A stretch of 64,000 nucleotides of DNA from positions 274,266-338,265 of the forward strand of contig JFHB01000011.1 in NCBI GenBank assembly GCA_000729835.1. Direction: 5' to 3'. The DNA is from Atkinsonella hypoxylon. Taxonomy: Eukaryota > Ascomycota > Sordariomycetes > Hypocreales > Clavicipitaceae. Positions 36,480 to 48,950 of this stretch are shown here, in pieces. The position numbers were made by a program, and so were the translations under genes. The stretch's first letter is position 1; each line of letters opens with the position of its first letter. The notes beneath the pieces are model-generated. The model searched no databases. It saw only the letters and a list, made by a program, of their open reading frames with translations, and was not told the origin of the DNA.

Positions 36480-37862
36480 CTGATGGGGGGTTTTTGCAAA
36501 AATTATTTTTTTGGGGGGCATTTTTCTCGCATTAATTCATCTGCTGTTGCAACCCACGAGTCGACTGGCCTTTTTTTTTTTTTTTTTTCCTTTTTTTAAA
36601 AAAAAAGGTAACACGCCCATACCAGACGCCACCCGGCACGCCACCGCCGAGCAAACATGAATCGAAAAAAAGCCTGCACTGGCGTTAGCGATAAAAGCCA
36701 TGCCGAGTTGCCGTAGCGTACAAGACCCAACGAATTTACCCCTTCCCCCCGGTCGGAGCAATTCGAGTCCAACGGCCGCCCGTCCGTCTTAGCCGGGCCC
36801 GCTTGCGTCATGCAAGACGTGCATCAACCTTTTTCCCCTGCACCTTGTCTGCTTGTTGGTTTCTGTATTCCGGTACGCACATGGATGGTATTTTTTTTTT
36901 TTTTCCTCGGAGCCAGCTCGGCATCTTGAAGGGGCTGCCCGACCGACCCACTTACGTCATGGCCTGCAAGACAAACTTGGGGTCTGTCATGTTTATTACG
37001 GAGGTATAGGACACGTGTGAAATGGCAAATGACAGCCACATGGCATTGTGCATTGTTCCACTTCCGACAGGATCAATCATTGTTAGGTTAGGCATTGACC
37101 TGAACCAGCCAGTGCGCCTCGTCTTGCGTCATACGGCGGACCCATTTGCCTTTCAAATGTAATTAATATACATACGGAATACATACATTTACAGACACGG
37201 TCAACAGAACAAAGAAACGTGACGAGTCAACAACACCGACGACCCGCCATGCACCACGCGAAAGAACAACCAGACACTTCGAGGGAAACACGTAGACGGC
37301 TGGCCAGTGCGTGGCTATAGCCTGAATTAAGTTAAGTACCTTACCCACCGACCCAAGACCTAAGATCTTTTTTTTTTAGTACCGCCTCACCTGCCAGGAC
37401 GCCCCTATTGGTGCTATACACGAACCGCCACCGCCACCCCTTGAATCGCCTGCTTCCGTCAAATGAGCCTGCACTACTCCCTCCATGCTCGCTCCCTTGA
37501 CACACTTCAAAAGACTCGCCATCTAGTCATTACCGGCCTCCACAGAAAAGGAAGTAAACAGGAATAGAGACCAAAGGTAAAGAACAAATAAACAAATCAT
37601 TACCAGAAGACGCCGCCATCGCCCAAGCACGATTGCTCGTGATCCTGTTGCCACACGAAATCATACCAAAACGCCGTGTCCTGGTCAATTGAACCGTTCC
37701 TCTTCCTTGACGCCCCAGAGCAAGCCGTGTTTCTAGGATCAAAGACATTTATTTATAGGGTCGTTAGAAAATGGAAAGAGTGACATGTTGAGGGAGTATT
37801 CGAATCGAATCGGTACGTGAGCAGTTTGAGACAGCGCATCACGTCGTAGAGGCCCCCTACCC
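36480..37862. other. Intergenic between the 3' ends of ISN1 and SAT4
   Basis: Convergent intergenic region with several T and A runs (36,572-36,606; 36,892-36,904; 37,370-37,378). A TACGGAATA variant lies near 37,173. No gene recognised. Confidence 0.55.
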
Positions 37863-40109
37863 CTAGTATCCAGCCTGTCCTGGCATCTTGCCCAGCGAAT
37901 GGGATCCAGAACTCTTGGGTGGCAGGTGGTTGTGGCAGAAAATCTTCTTCGCCGACCCCGTTTGATCTCTTTTGGTCGCATCAATCGTCTGCGCCTGCTC
38001 TTCATATGATTCCACCTGGCAGCATTCTACATTCTTCATCCAGCGGTTGTTGACAACCTCGTTAATCGTGATGCGCTTGCTGGGGTTCGGGTTAAGCATC
38101 TGAAGGAGAATTCGACGCAAGGCTGGAGGATTCACTCCGACGTCAAGCGCGTAACAATTGGGATAATCCGCATCTGTGATGCTCACGTCGCATTCCGGGT
38201 GCTTGCTGTACCACTTCTCCCAGCCCTTGACCAGCTTGTCGTAGTGCAGGTTGCCGCGTTCTGCCCGTGACCAGATGGCGCCGCCAAACGTCAGGTAAAT
38301 CATCACAATCGCCGAGCTCCACACGTCAAGCGCACGCGCATCGTAGCTATCCTTCTTCTCCAGCACCTCCGGTGCAATGTATGGCTCACTGCCGCAGATG
38401 CCGGGTGAGCACAGACGCACATCGCCCATGTTCTGTCCGCATTGTCCGCCCGATTCGCGGAGACCGGGATGCGTTCCGCTGAATACTTCCGAAACGCCAA
38501 AATCCGTAATCTTCAGTTTGCTGTCCTTGGTAAGTAAAAGATTTTCGAGTTTGATATCTCGATGGGCGATTCCGTTCGTGTGCAAGTAGTTGACCCCCTG
38601 AACCAACTGCTTGAATAGACACAGACGGTCCTTCTTCTTCTCCTCGCCTTTGAAGAATCCCTTTTGCACAAGGCCAAATAAATCTCCTTCCGAGCAGTAT
38701 TCCATAACGTGATTCCACCTTCCGTGGTCCGTGCACAACCGAATTGTTTCGACAATGTTGGGGTGGTGCAAACTTTTGCCGATGCTAAACTCCGACTTGA
38801 TTTTCTTTTCATAGTCCTCCTGACTTTCTCGATTTGACTTGCCTCGAAATTCCTTGACCGCGTAGAGCTCGCCGGGACATCCCTTGCGAACCATCAACGT
38901 GACCTTGGATGCCGCTCCTTTGCCAAGATGTTTCCCGTGGCGACCCAAGAGCTTGCTTTGATACTCGAATTCAGACAGGAGCTCCGCAACGTCAACCGTA
39001 AAATCGTCGGGAAGAATCAAGCTCATGCGACGAGCCTTGATGCCAGTACCCGCGTCCGGGGGCAGGGGCCAAGGCAGGCGCTCAGGAGGGTACATCCTCG
39101 ACCCGTCAACATGCTTCGGGTCGGCTGGGATCCCGACCCGGTTGGCCATGTCGAAACTACTTGCTCGCCGAGGCGTCTTGTGTGGACGATGTCCACGCCC
39201 CATCGTATGGCCAACGAAATTGACAGCGCGGCCGCGGAGCGTCAGGTTAGTTGATGCTCGATTTTTCTTCTTAAAATCGGCGGGATTGGGAAGTGACCCA
39301 TTCGTGCCGTTGGTTGAGTGATGCAACTCGCCGTTTTCGAGCGGTGACCCCGGCGAAGGGGGAGAATTTGAGCGTGTGGTAGTGGATGATTTGTAGCCAT
39401 TGGGATAGCGACTGCTAGGCACACCATTTCCGTTCAGGAAATCGCTCGAGTGAGGTGCCGATTCGGACAAGGGAATGCGCGATTCTGAGAGGTGGTACTC
39501 CTTCTCCTTCTCTAGATTGGAATTGGAACGTCTGAATAATCGTGACATTTTGCGTCTGAGGTTGCTGGTTGAACTGCGACCAGTGCGCCGTAAGGTGGGT
39601 GCGAGGCCTAGGTTGGCGGAGGGGTTTGCGGGCTCTAGCGCGTGTTGTTGGGGCACAGAACCGTGGAGGAACTTGGAGGCAGCAATAGGAACTGGAGGAG
39701 TACAAGTTTGTGATATAGGGAGAGCAAGCTTGCGAGGAGTTGAACAAGGCGGCTTTGGGGCCGTCGACAGTCTTGACAGTGCTTGGCAATCGTTGTACTG
39801 GCTGTGGTGTACAAAGTCTTGCGAATGACGGCCTCCACTCACAGGCGTGACCGGCTCAGCGGGAGAGTCGATGCCAGAATCCTCGTCGCCTTCGTCGAGG
39901 ATAGGATCATTGATATCGGGAGGGGGCTGTTGAAGCGAGGAGGGATAATAGCTGCTTGAGCAATGAGGGAGGGAAAGAAATTGCGACGGGGCCGTCGACG
40001 GTGTGGAATATGCAATGGGCGTCGGTATCGGCGTCGGCGCGTCGGACGGCGATTTTGTTGTACCAAGGACGGAGGACCTCGCTGTATTTGGTGGGTCACC
40101 AAGGAACAA
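37863..40109 (-). CDS. SAT4: Serine/threonine protein kinase, Sat4/Hal4 (NPR/Hal) family; 5' exon unresolved
   Basis: Fungal kinase family that regulates nutrient and cation transporters at the plasma membrane. The frame is open from about 40109 to TAG at 37863 (about 748 codons). The N-terminal half (to about 385) is Ser/Pro-rich and disordered, with a basic stretch (SNLRRKMSRLFRRS). The kinase domain (about 390-690) has the glycine loop LGKGAASKV, Lys in YAVKEF, catalytic HRDIKLENLLL (about 513), DFGVSEVF and APEVL (about 578). The inserted SGTHPGLRESGGQ-type loop between DFG and APE is typical of the Hal group. The frame opens right after a stop and has no ATG until about residue 197. A sequence AATACAG just before codon CGAGG fits a 3' splice site, so a short upstream exon is likely. 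The kinase identity is firm; the start is not. Confidence 0.87.
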   Translation of the reverse strand: MFLGDPPNTARSSVLGTTKSPSDAPTPIPTPIAYSTPSTAPSQFLSLPHCSSSYYPSSLQQPPPDINDPILDEGDEDSGIDSPAEPVTPVSGGRHSQDFVHHSQYNDCQALSRLSTAPKPPCSTPRKLALPISQTCTPPVPIAASKFLHGSVPQQHALEPANPSANLGLAPTLRRTGRSSTSNLRRKMSRLFRRSNSNLEKEKEYHLSESRIPLSESAPHSSDFLNGNGVPSSRYPNGYKSSTTTRSNSPPSPGSPLENGELHHSTNGTNGSLPNPADFKKKNRASTNLTLRGRAVNFVGHTMGRGHRPHKTPRRASSFDMANRVGIPADPKHVDGSRMYPPERLPWPLPPDAGTGIKARRMSLILPDDFTVDVAELLSEFEYQSKLLGRHGKHLGKGAASKVTLMVRKGCPGELYAVKEFRGKSNRESQEDYEKKIKSEFSIGKSLHHPNIVETIRLCTDHGRWNHVMEYCSEGDLFGLVQKGFFKGEEKKKDRLCLFKQLVQGVNYLHTNGIAHRDIKLENLLLTKDSKLKITDFGVSEVFSGTHPGLRESGGQCGQNMGDVRLCSPGICGSEPYIAPEVLEKKDSYDARALDVWSSAIVMIYLTFGGAIWSRAERGNLHYDKLVKGWEKWYSKHPECDVSITDADYPNCYALDVGVNPPALRRILLQMLNPNPSKRITINEVVNNRWMKNVECCQVESYEEQAQTIDATKRDQTGSAKKIFCHNHLPPKSSGSHSLGKMPGQAGY

Positions 40110-41900
40110 GAGTCAGCAGGCTGCCCAGCTAGAGCCGACTGGTTGAGCCGCAGGCAATCACGTCACTAATCCGCAGGCAGAGAAAGGGGGGGGGGGTGGG
40201 GACTGAGGGTGGGGGAGGGGGGCGAGCCTGGGGGGTTGAGCCCGGGGGTTTGAGACTTGGGGGCACGAGGCAGGGCTCCTTCCGGCTATTGAGCGAGCAT
40301 GGCCCAAATGGGATGGATGGAGGAAGGAAGGAAGAAAGGAAGGATGGATGGATGGATTGGGGCACTGGGGTGGAACGGCCTGCCACACAGCTTCCTGGCT
40401 CCTGCCCTGGGTCTTTTCATTGAAGCCCCGGATGAACCTGAGAGAATTGCAGCCTTGGAAGATGCAACCATCAAGCAACCAAACCAGCCACCATCCTGAA
40501 CAGCAACCAGCCTGTGCGCAGTGGACGGCTGAGTGTGGTCAGTGGCCAGCAGCGAACAGCAGCCCGGACGTCTGTCTGATGCTGGGCTTGGGACTGGACA
40601 AGACCAGACTGGCGAGTAGCCACTTGAGCGCTTTTATGAAGCTTTTATGAAGGGGAGGAGGGGGCATGGAAGGGGGTGGCGGCGCTTGTAACCGGCCGAG
40701 AAGACACGGCCAAAGTCCCATTTGAAATTCAGACAAGAGTCATTTTCATCCGAGAAAATAAACCGCGGAAATAGGAGACAGTACAATAAATTTGAAAATA
40801 ATAATAAAAAGAGAGGGAGGGAGAACACATGGAGACGCATAGAGTGTCAATGAGCAAAAAAACACATATGCCATACAAAGATAAAATTCTGAGCCAGACT
40901 TACAAGAACACTTCGAAGACTGCACCGGTAGTACGTCTTCAGGCAGGCCCGTGGGTGAGTTCCACGCATAGAGATGAGCCAATGAGACGATCATCGTGGT
41001 GTTGGCCAGATGGAAGGTGTGATAGAAGCAACAATGGAAGACGCTGGCCAGGGAGCGAATGCGCGCAATTCAGATTCAGCCCTCGACCCAAACGTCTTGA
41101 AACCTCCCACGTCGGTACTGATACCAGTGGTACGGCGTCTAGACGCAGTGCTGCACAATGGGATAATCGAACCAGGGCGCAACTGTACTTTGGCACCCAG
41201 GAGGTGCCAGGCGACGTATAACTCGTGGTTGCAGGGTCGAGCCGTCAACGTAGAAGCGTAACACTGCAAGCCTGCGCGTGTACTTGCCAGAATCCGGAAG
41301 AAAGAATCAATGCACGAGAAGCCACACGAGGCGTCAAAAGTTCAAAGCTTGACCGACGATGGAGGGGGCGTGTATGCACACAACGTAATTGACGGCTTGC
41401 ACGAAATCCTCCACTACCAAATTGCCGTAGACGCAAATTCTGGACGCGGAGTCGCCGGCCTTTTTAGCTTTCCAGCCTTGCAAGATCGAGGACAGTGGTT
41501 GCCAGTCCTGGGGTACTGACAATGATGAATCTAACTGTGGCAAGAGCAGAAAATGCCTTTAACTCCTGCATCAAGACGTTGCCGATTCGATTCGATTTTG
41601 GCGATGTCAAAGATGAGCTAGCTCATCGGAGACTGGGTGCAAAAAAGGGCCGAGGAGAAACGGGTTGGCAGCTCTTGCAGATTGTACCGATTACTGTGGG
41701 TAAGTCGTCTTTGTTACACAACGAGTACCAAAATGGTACTGTGGGTAGCTGTCGACTGTCGATGTGAGATAAAAAGAACGCGGGGGATACCCTCGTCGTA
41801 GGTTGTTACAGGATCGGCGGCGCTGATGGCTTGTTACATAGGAGGTTTCTCGGTCTATAGTCCAATTTCTAAGCAGGCTAAGGACCGTATTTTGCCGGGA
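40110..41900. other. SAT4 upstream region; G-tracts and GGAA/GATG repeats
   Basis: Holds the SAT4 promoter and probably its first exon. Plus-strand G-tracts run from 40183 to 40265; GGAA, GGAT and GATG repeats lie at 40313-40360. Frames such as 40829-41221 and 41495-41767 have no domain, and no protein gene is supported. Confidence 0.5.
40183..40265. promoter_or_regulatory. G-tract cluster upstream of SAT4
   Basis: Runs of 12, 4, 3, 5, 6, 6, 5 and 5 G on the plus strand, the template strand for the minus-strand SAT4 gene, located 75-155 bp upstream of the open frame. It fits a G-quadruplex pattern; function is inferred. Confidence 0.45.
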
Positions 41901-42468
41901 CTGACGAATAGTTCGCTTATCTCCGCCCTTGGCGTTGCTGGCGTAGAGCTTGCTTGATCAAAGTACGCGATCTGATGGGTCAAGCGACCTAGATGGGATC
42001 CTGTCCCAGGACGCCGATTTTGTCGAGAAAGCCGAATAGCCGGGCTGTGGGTGGGTGGTAAATGTGTGGGTTTTTTTGACCTTGACTGTCAACGGAACAG
42101 TACGGGATGAGCTTCGTTTAGAGAGTCGTGAAAGTCAACAACACAGACAACTGGCCCGCGTATAGATGGAAGCCGAAAGGTGTCTGGTAGACTTGGTTGG
42201 GTATTCCCTACAGCGCAGCTAAAGAACGAGCAGAGCAGAGTGTGAAGAAGAGGTATAAGAAAGGATTGGAACCGGAAAGGGTCATAAGTCGAACGAGGAG
42301 GTAGTAAAAGGTGGAGAAGGAGGGTCTCAACCATGGAAACAAAATCAAGAAGTTTTACATATGGAGACGAGGAAGGGAGGGCAGAGCATTAATATTATAA
42401 AAAAAAGAGAAACTTTCGGCTAGATGAGGCGAAGGCAGCGGTTGGAGATCTGACACACAAGATATGCC

Positions 42469-42520
42469 AAAAAAAAAAGAAAAAGAAAAAGAAAAAGAAA
42501 AGAAAAAGAAAAGAAAAAGA
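42469..42520. repeat. GAAAAA/GAAAA microsatellite
   Basis: A purine-only run of GAAAAA and GAAAA units over about 50 bp. Confidence 0.9.
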
Positions 42521-44266
42521 GCTGGTGAATAAAGGGTGTGCTGGGGAGTGCCATGAAGGTCTGTCTTGTCTGTCTTACTGATCGGGTTCTATGTTGTGTA
42601 CTCCGTAACTACCTAGGTCCTCAACTAAGGAGCTTGGTATTATCAGCTTTCGGGACAGCCCCAACTCGACTCGCTTGACTGTGCCAGAGTTGCCACTTGA
42701 ACAAGCTTCGTACTTGAACAAGCATCGTTCGCAAGTTCACGGCGCCGATGATTGGCATTGCCGCCATTTCGGCCGGGGCCATTAGTCCTTGATCGGCAAG
42801 CCACTGCTGCTGTCATGTCCGTTGCTGACCAAGCAGACGGAAGACGGAGGCGAGGCGAGACAGGGTAGAGGGTCAAATAACTTCGAAGCAGTACGAATTA
42901 GGCGTGGCGTTGGGGTTGGTCCGATTTGAAGCAGATTGCAGAGCCACGCAGCTGCGACAAGATGCACGGGTTGAGGGGAGTTGACGAGGGAGGAGAAAGA
43001 AGGGCGCCTAGGAACCTAGGTACCTAGTGAATACCTTGCGTACCTAGCCGCACCAGGTAGAAACCCATGTACTCCGTGTACTGTACAGCACATACAGCAC
43101 ATACAGCACATGCGAGCATTGCCAAGGCCGACGGCAGGCGTGTTCTTAGCACATTGTGCATCGCACAGGATCTAGTGGACTCCGAATGTACGAAAAACGC
43201 ACATGTGTATGTACTTGTCGTATGCCCGTGCGCCAGAGAACCCCAGAACTCCAGACATGGGGTATCACCGTCACGTCGCAATTATCAAAACTGGTATTGA
43301 TTAATAATTTACGGAATAGTTACAGTGCGGTCTAAAAAATTGCCGTGCTCAATTCGGATCAAACGCTAACTATCGGGTCTGTGTATGTATGTACTTGGAT
43401 CTGGAAAACAATTCCTACCTAATATCAGTCAACGTGGCTGATGTCCCTCACGCGCGCAATTGCTCAAACAGATTTGCATATTACACCGTTTCTCCCCCAC
43501 CCTCTGGAGACCTCCAGACACATACATGTCAGTCAATAAGCACCATAGCCTCTCAAGAAAACAAAACTGTTTGGATTTTCCCGCGACTTGTTCGACGATC
43601 GAACCAATTTTGTCTTATCCTTTGCCAAGCATGGACTAATATCTTTCTGCATATTACGGAATAGTAGGAGGGGCGTTGGCATAGCGCGCCAGGGTCGCGC
43701 CTGCATTGGCGAGACAGGGACTTTTGCAGGAGGGTCGATTCCGATTCCGAGGGTCCGAGGGTGAGTCGCTGGTACGTGCATGCCAAGTGGGAACTCCGCG
43801 GCGGATCCCGTAATTGGTACTTTTTCTGATTATTCACATGCACACGCTGATTGCTCTGTTGACATCTGAAGGGCTTGGCACATATCTCCTTTTGCTCAAC
43901 TCTTAATGTGAGATTGCTTGGCTGAGCACGCACAACCCTTCGGCGCCTTTATTTTTTTCTGCTCCTTACTCACTCTGTACAGCACTGGCAGGCTGTTGTT
44001 GCCTAATAACACCTAAGGTTGGCCGACGTGAAGGTTAATGCTGACGCCAAACCCTCGAAATAGATTTTTTTTTTTTAATCGGATTGGACTGGACCTGGGC
44101 CACACGGGTGACAAATTTCATGATAGGTCCCGCAACCCAGTCGCTCTCCATAGAACCCCTCCTGTAATTTGACCACCCCGCCCGTGCCAAGATACAAACA
44201 CTTGGCAGTGTAGCAAGTGTAGCAAGTCTCGGCCGACTAGCAGGTACCCGGCCACGCGGCTGTCGA

Positions 44267-44325
44267 ATTACACGAGCCCTCTTGCCCGATGTGTGCTGTA
44301 GACAAGGCAGGAGGGCTCGTGTAAT
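44267..44325. other. Inverted repeat: 20-nt arms, 19-nt loop
   Basis: Left arm ATTACACGAGCCCTCTTGCC (44267-44286) pairs with right arm GGCAGGAGGGCTCGTGTAAT (44306-44325) with one mismatch, which would be G-T in RNA. The outer 15 base pairs are perfect. No gene is adjacent. Confidence 0.85.
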
Positions 44326-47300
44326 CTGTACACTTGCCGGCGCAATAGACAGTGGCTATTCCGCGGCGCACGGTGCATGCAGCACCTCTTGGCTCTCCAG
44401 CTGCCAATGCACGCACACGACATGGACGTAGTCTTGGTCTTCCACAATAATCCTGAACTACCGTATTCATAGGTATGCTTGACATATTTCATCGCGCTGG
44501 TCTGGATCATGCAGCGGGTGAGTGTTGTGAGACACCACTTTGACCACCTGAACGTTAACTTGAACTTGGCAGCGTTGTACACACACATTGCCTACATGTA
44601 AGGCCTTCTTCAGTGTTTGACCACTTGCCGGCCATTGAGCCACTAACTATAAACTACCTGGGTACGCAGACAGTGTTATGATGAACCTTGGTACGACTGT
44701 GGCCCTATTGCGCACGGCTAATGTATCTCTCTACTCAGTGCCTACTCAGTGCCTAGGTGCCTTGGTGGAAAATATTCCCCGGCTCGGTTGTGCGTTTCGC
44801 AGGGCAGGAGGCCCAAGAGTCTTGGCACTGACAGCACCACACGTCACGCCTGTAGAATTGTCCCTCCCTCCTCTCAGAGAACACTGGAGCTAGCTCATCG
44901 ACAAACCGATTCGAAACAAAAGAAGCACCGCACAACGCAAGGCCATTGTGAGTGCGGATGGTGGGGTATGCCTGTGCAGCACGAGTCCTAAATCAGTCGT
45001 GCTCATGACATGACGAGGCCAATGATGGCTTCGATTGTCGTTGCCTTGCTTGCCTGCGCATACGCCAACTGTGGAGCGACGTGCTGGCTGACAGGAAATA
45101 TTTCCCTCATCCTCGTTTGTGTCAAAGGACAGGGAAAGCGAGGTTCCTGAGCAGCCTATCGCTTCTTACCCGTCCCCTCCACCCACGGACATGATGGATG
45201 CAGCTATTTTCTCGGTCTTCCGAGTCGTTACTTGCACCTGAGGAATAACTGAAGATCATGGTGCAAGCTATTTGAGTTGCGGTGTAACTAATTACGCCGC
45301 CCAATTCAGTCCTCATGCTGTACTCCGTAGGATTCGTCACAAATAGCTGCAGGTTCCTTTGGCGAAGGGAGAGAACATCAAATGCAACTAGAAGCGTGCA
45401 ATAGAATGGAGGCGTGAACTGCCAGTTCCGATGACGCCATGTTCGTTGCACATCATGGCCGTCAGACTAAATTATTTGCCTGTCACCTCCAATTCCTGAG
45501 AGGAGCTCTATATTGAGCTCGTTCGGGTGGCATCTGGCATCATCATGTTCACCCAAGCGGAGGCGGAAGGCGCACACAACGCCGTAAATCCCGACCGTAT
45601 CGCAATTCGTCATTCCTCAGCTGCCGCCGCGAGATACGCCGACGTGATATGTGTTGGAGGCAGTACGGAGTGGTGTAGTTCATAGCCACTCCTGCGCTGA
45701 TGACGATAAATGATCGACGATGCAAAGTTTAGTTCGCCGAAGAGCTGCCAAACAGATGTGCTGGGCCGACATATTACGCAAGCAGTCCGGACGACGGACG
45801 ATTGTCAAGCATTTTTCAAAGAAAATATGAAACTAAGACATTGCGCACTACGACCCGGTTACGCTTGTATCATGCTTATCAACTGCTTCAAAGTTCAAAG
45901 TCCACCAAACGGGTTCAAGAATGGGAATGCGAGTGATTGGCACCTGTCGCATGCCATTCTCCGTACCGGTCTGGCGGGTCGATTTTTTTTTTTTCAAGTT
46001 CCAAATGAGAGACAGTCTCGAACAGTGAACAACGGATTGAGGCCCGCCGTTCGATCGGCCTCCGCAGAGTATCCTGTAAGACACGCGGCAGCGCGATGAC
46101 AGGCAGGGAGCATCAAGCACAGTGGCTTCAAGCCTCGTTCGAAGAGGGAGGGCACTGTGTGTTTTTCTTTTTCTCTTTCTTCTCTTTCTTTTCTTTCCTT
46201 TTTTGGATGTCGTGTACGTCGTGAAAGGGGCGTGTGCACAGAGGCCCGCAGGAACCGACCCGGCCACCGAGGTCTGACTTTGCTGTCCTGTGGTTGGTCT
46301 TTACGGGCGAATACCTCGTTGAAATAGACTTATTTGCATTAAGATTGCGAGGGTCTAAGACATGGTCGCGTAAGTTCACCTTGTTCGCATCATGGACAGG
46401 GGTTTCATGAAAGTTTCGACGAGGACAAATTGGGTTGCACTACTCCATGCCCGGACCAGAACAAGAACAGCACAGCAGCCAGCCAGCCAGCCAGCCAGCT
46501 TGCCAGCTTGCCAGCATGCATAATACCTAGGTAAATAGCATGATGGGGGCCCGGCTGCTTCAGAGGCTGCTTCAGCCCGGGAAGTCCAGTCTGGTCCAGT
46601 CAGAGCAGCCGGATCGACTTCCCGCCGCTGCCCTTTTTCTTCTCAACCATTCCCACCAGCATCACCAACTCGCACGCACGCAACATGTCGCAGTCGGGGA
46701 CAAGTTGAGACTCGCCCTTCCGCATCCTCTTTGGGGCGAATGCATTCCCGAAATCGTCATCATTGCTTGCAACGTAAGTCTTCCAGCAATGCCAACACGG
46801 GCTAACCCGAGTCATGACGATAGCGTTGTTGTGCCTCCCAAGCCACGCTGATGATGAGCATGCAGTCCATGGATGTTCATCGAGAAGGATTCGACTGCAT
46901 GGCCCCTCATACCTTGCAGATCATCTCAAGATGCACCGATTCTGGAATGATGGAACCTGGCCGTGGGACAAAATCACCGCCGCTGGCCGAGAAACTTGGC
47001 ATCAATCTCATCGGCCAGTTTGGACGTTTTGCTCTGCGTTTATTGCCAATGTCTGATGCACAAGTCGAATACCGTACCTATGGGCCGACGCTCTGGTGCC
47101 TGTTCCATGTTGACTTTGTCAAGTGCGTGATTTGGTGGAAAAGCTGTGCAATGCCACCAAAAGTGCGCTGTCAAAGGACTATTGTGAAACACCGTAATGA
47201 GCCATTTCGGACTTTGGACATTCTGCAATCGCACTTGTAGCGCACAGAACAAGCGACACGCCTCGGAGGATTAAGGACTTTTCGACCATGCATGTACCTG

Positions 47301-48950
47301 TTATTCTGCCTGTCCGCTCCGCATCATCCGGCAACACACTTGCAAAGCCTACGTTTGGTATACAAGGCGCGCTTCAAGGTGTGTTCCACGGAACGGTCTA
47401 TACAGAATGATCCGCGCCCACCGGCGACTCTGCCTTGCATCAAGCTAGCAAACGTTGACAGGTGGCATATTACATGTCCAGATTTTCAGCGTGGCAAATC
47501 CCTTATCGGCGTATCTAGAGATTTCCCTCCTTGTGGTCAACGTCGTAGCGGAATTCAAGACATGGTTAGACTGCCAAGCCTTCGTTTGGCAGTGTGAAGC
47601 CGCGCAGAATACGAGATGACTAGATTGCTACCGAGGGTTCGCCAGCTTAGAACCAATGGTAACTAGACAAGTAGTCCGAAAGGGTAATGCCGTCTGAGGT
47701 CTGCCAAGACGGCACTTGAACATAATGATGATAAACATCCACGCAAGCCACTACGATGCTCCTTTTCCCCAAAACGGCGCAGGATAGAAGAGAGAGAGGA
47801 GAAAACAAGGACGTTGTCACGGTCGCACATCAAATGTATTGATTGATTCTCTTCGCCGTTCTTGATGCAGCTGAAAATCGCCATTCCCTTGCAACGAAAC
47901 TTGGGAGTGCGGAGTAGGTAGCACAAGATTACCGCATCAAGCATCATCAACATGGGCGCGGCCAAATGGCGAAAACTGTATCTCAGCCTTGGGAAATCGA
48001 TTTGGGGCGCCCCAAATGTGGCTTTTCGCCCACATGTGGCTTTCGCGGCAGTCAATGAAGGACCAGCGCCGAATTGCTTTCTGGCCAATCAGGACGACGA
48101 GACGATTCGCATGTTGTCCTCCGCAAGCTGTCGCTGCTAAAAGAGTAGGAATGCCCAGAAATGCACAACACGAGACGACGGCTCAGCCCCTTGATCTTCC
48201 GAAGTGAGCAGCATAGCTTATTGTAACCTTAATTTCAAGTCTACAGGCCCTTTGCTCAGGACGTGCTCAGGACGTCCTCATGACTCGGCTGCCCTGGCAC
48301 CAGACGCAACATATGTAACACGGGCACGAGCAGGTGCTCTGACGATGCTGGTGCAACCTCACCTGCTGAGCTGCCTTTGGACGACCGAAGCACGGCCGTC
48401 CTGCGCTCTTGTTTCCTTGGTCTCATGATCTCGTGGTTCTGCTCGCGGAACCGTATGAGTCTTTTGGTGGAACGGATTCTCCCGAGCGCAGTCATTGTCT
48501 GGGAGGTTGGCTTGGTATTGACGTGCCGTGCAGTTCATGATGCCGAGCGAGTACGGAGTACTACCGACAGAGTTACAACATGGTCTCGGCAAGGCGTCGG
48601 CGTAAGCCGTGTTTCGGTATTTGCTCTTGCTTCCTGTCTTCCGTTGCCCTTCCCGCCAAATGCGCACACCAAGGCACCGACTATGGCCACCGATGATGGG
48701 GAAGTTGCAAGACTTGAGCCGTGGCCGCGACAACGGAGTGATGCTAGAGGCTACATCGTACCAGAGAGGCAAGGGTTAATAGCATCAAATAGCCCTGGAA
48801 ACTTACTCGATTGCTTGTACTGCAGTTGGATTCCTCTGCACCTCTACATTCCTCCAAAGTCTTGCTTTTAGCACGAGGGTTCGTTGGTACAGTCCACAGG
48901 CTGACTGCTTTAGTAGTCGATTTTGACTAGAAGACTCCTTCCAGCGATTC

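Larger units (their letters stand above)
41901..48950. other. Seven-kilobase gene-free stretch
   Basis: No domain or convincing multi-exon gene found on either strand. Notable contents: (GAAAAA)n at 42469-42520; TACTCCGTA at 42599-42607, 45321-45329, and TACGGAGTA at 48552-48560; TACCTAGGTA at 46524-46533; AGCC repeats 46480-46512; a strong inverted repeat 44267-44325 (listed). Frames up to 160 codons (for example 48377-48871) overlap others on the opposite strand and lack features. Confidence 0.45.

Noticed and set aside
36755..36790. GGTCGGAGCAATTCGAGTCC as a tRNA T-arm
   Set aside because: The arm does not form a T stem with TTC loop and no D or anticodon arm fits upstream.
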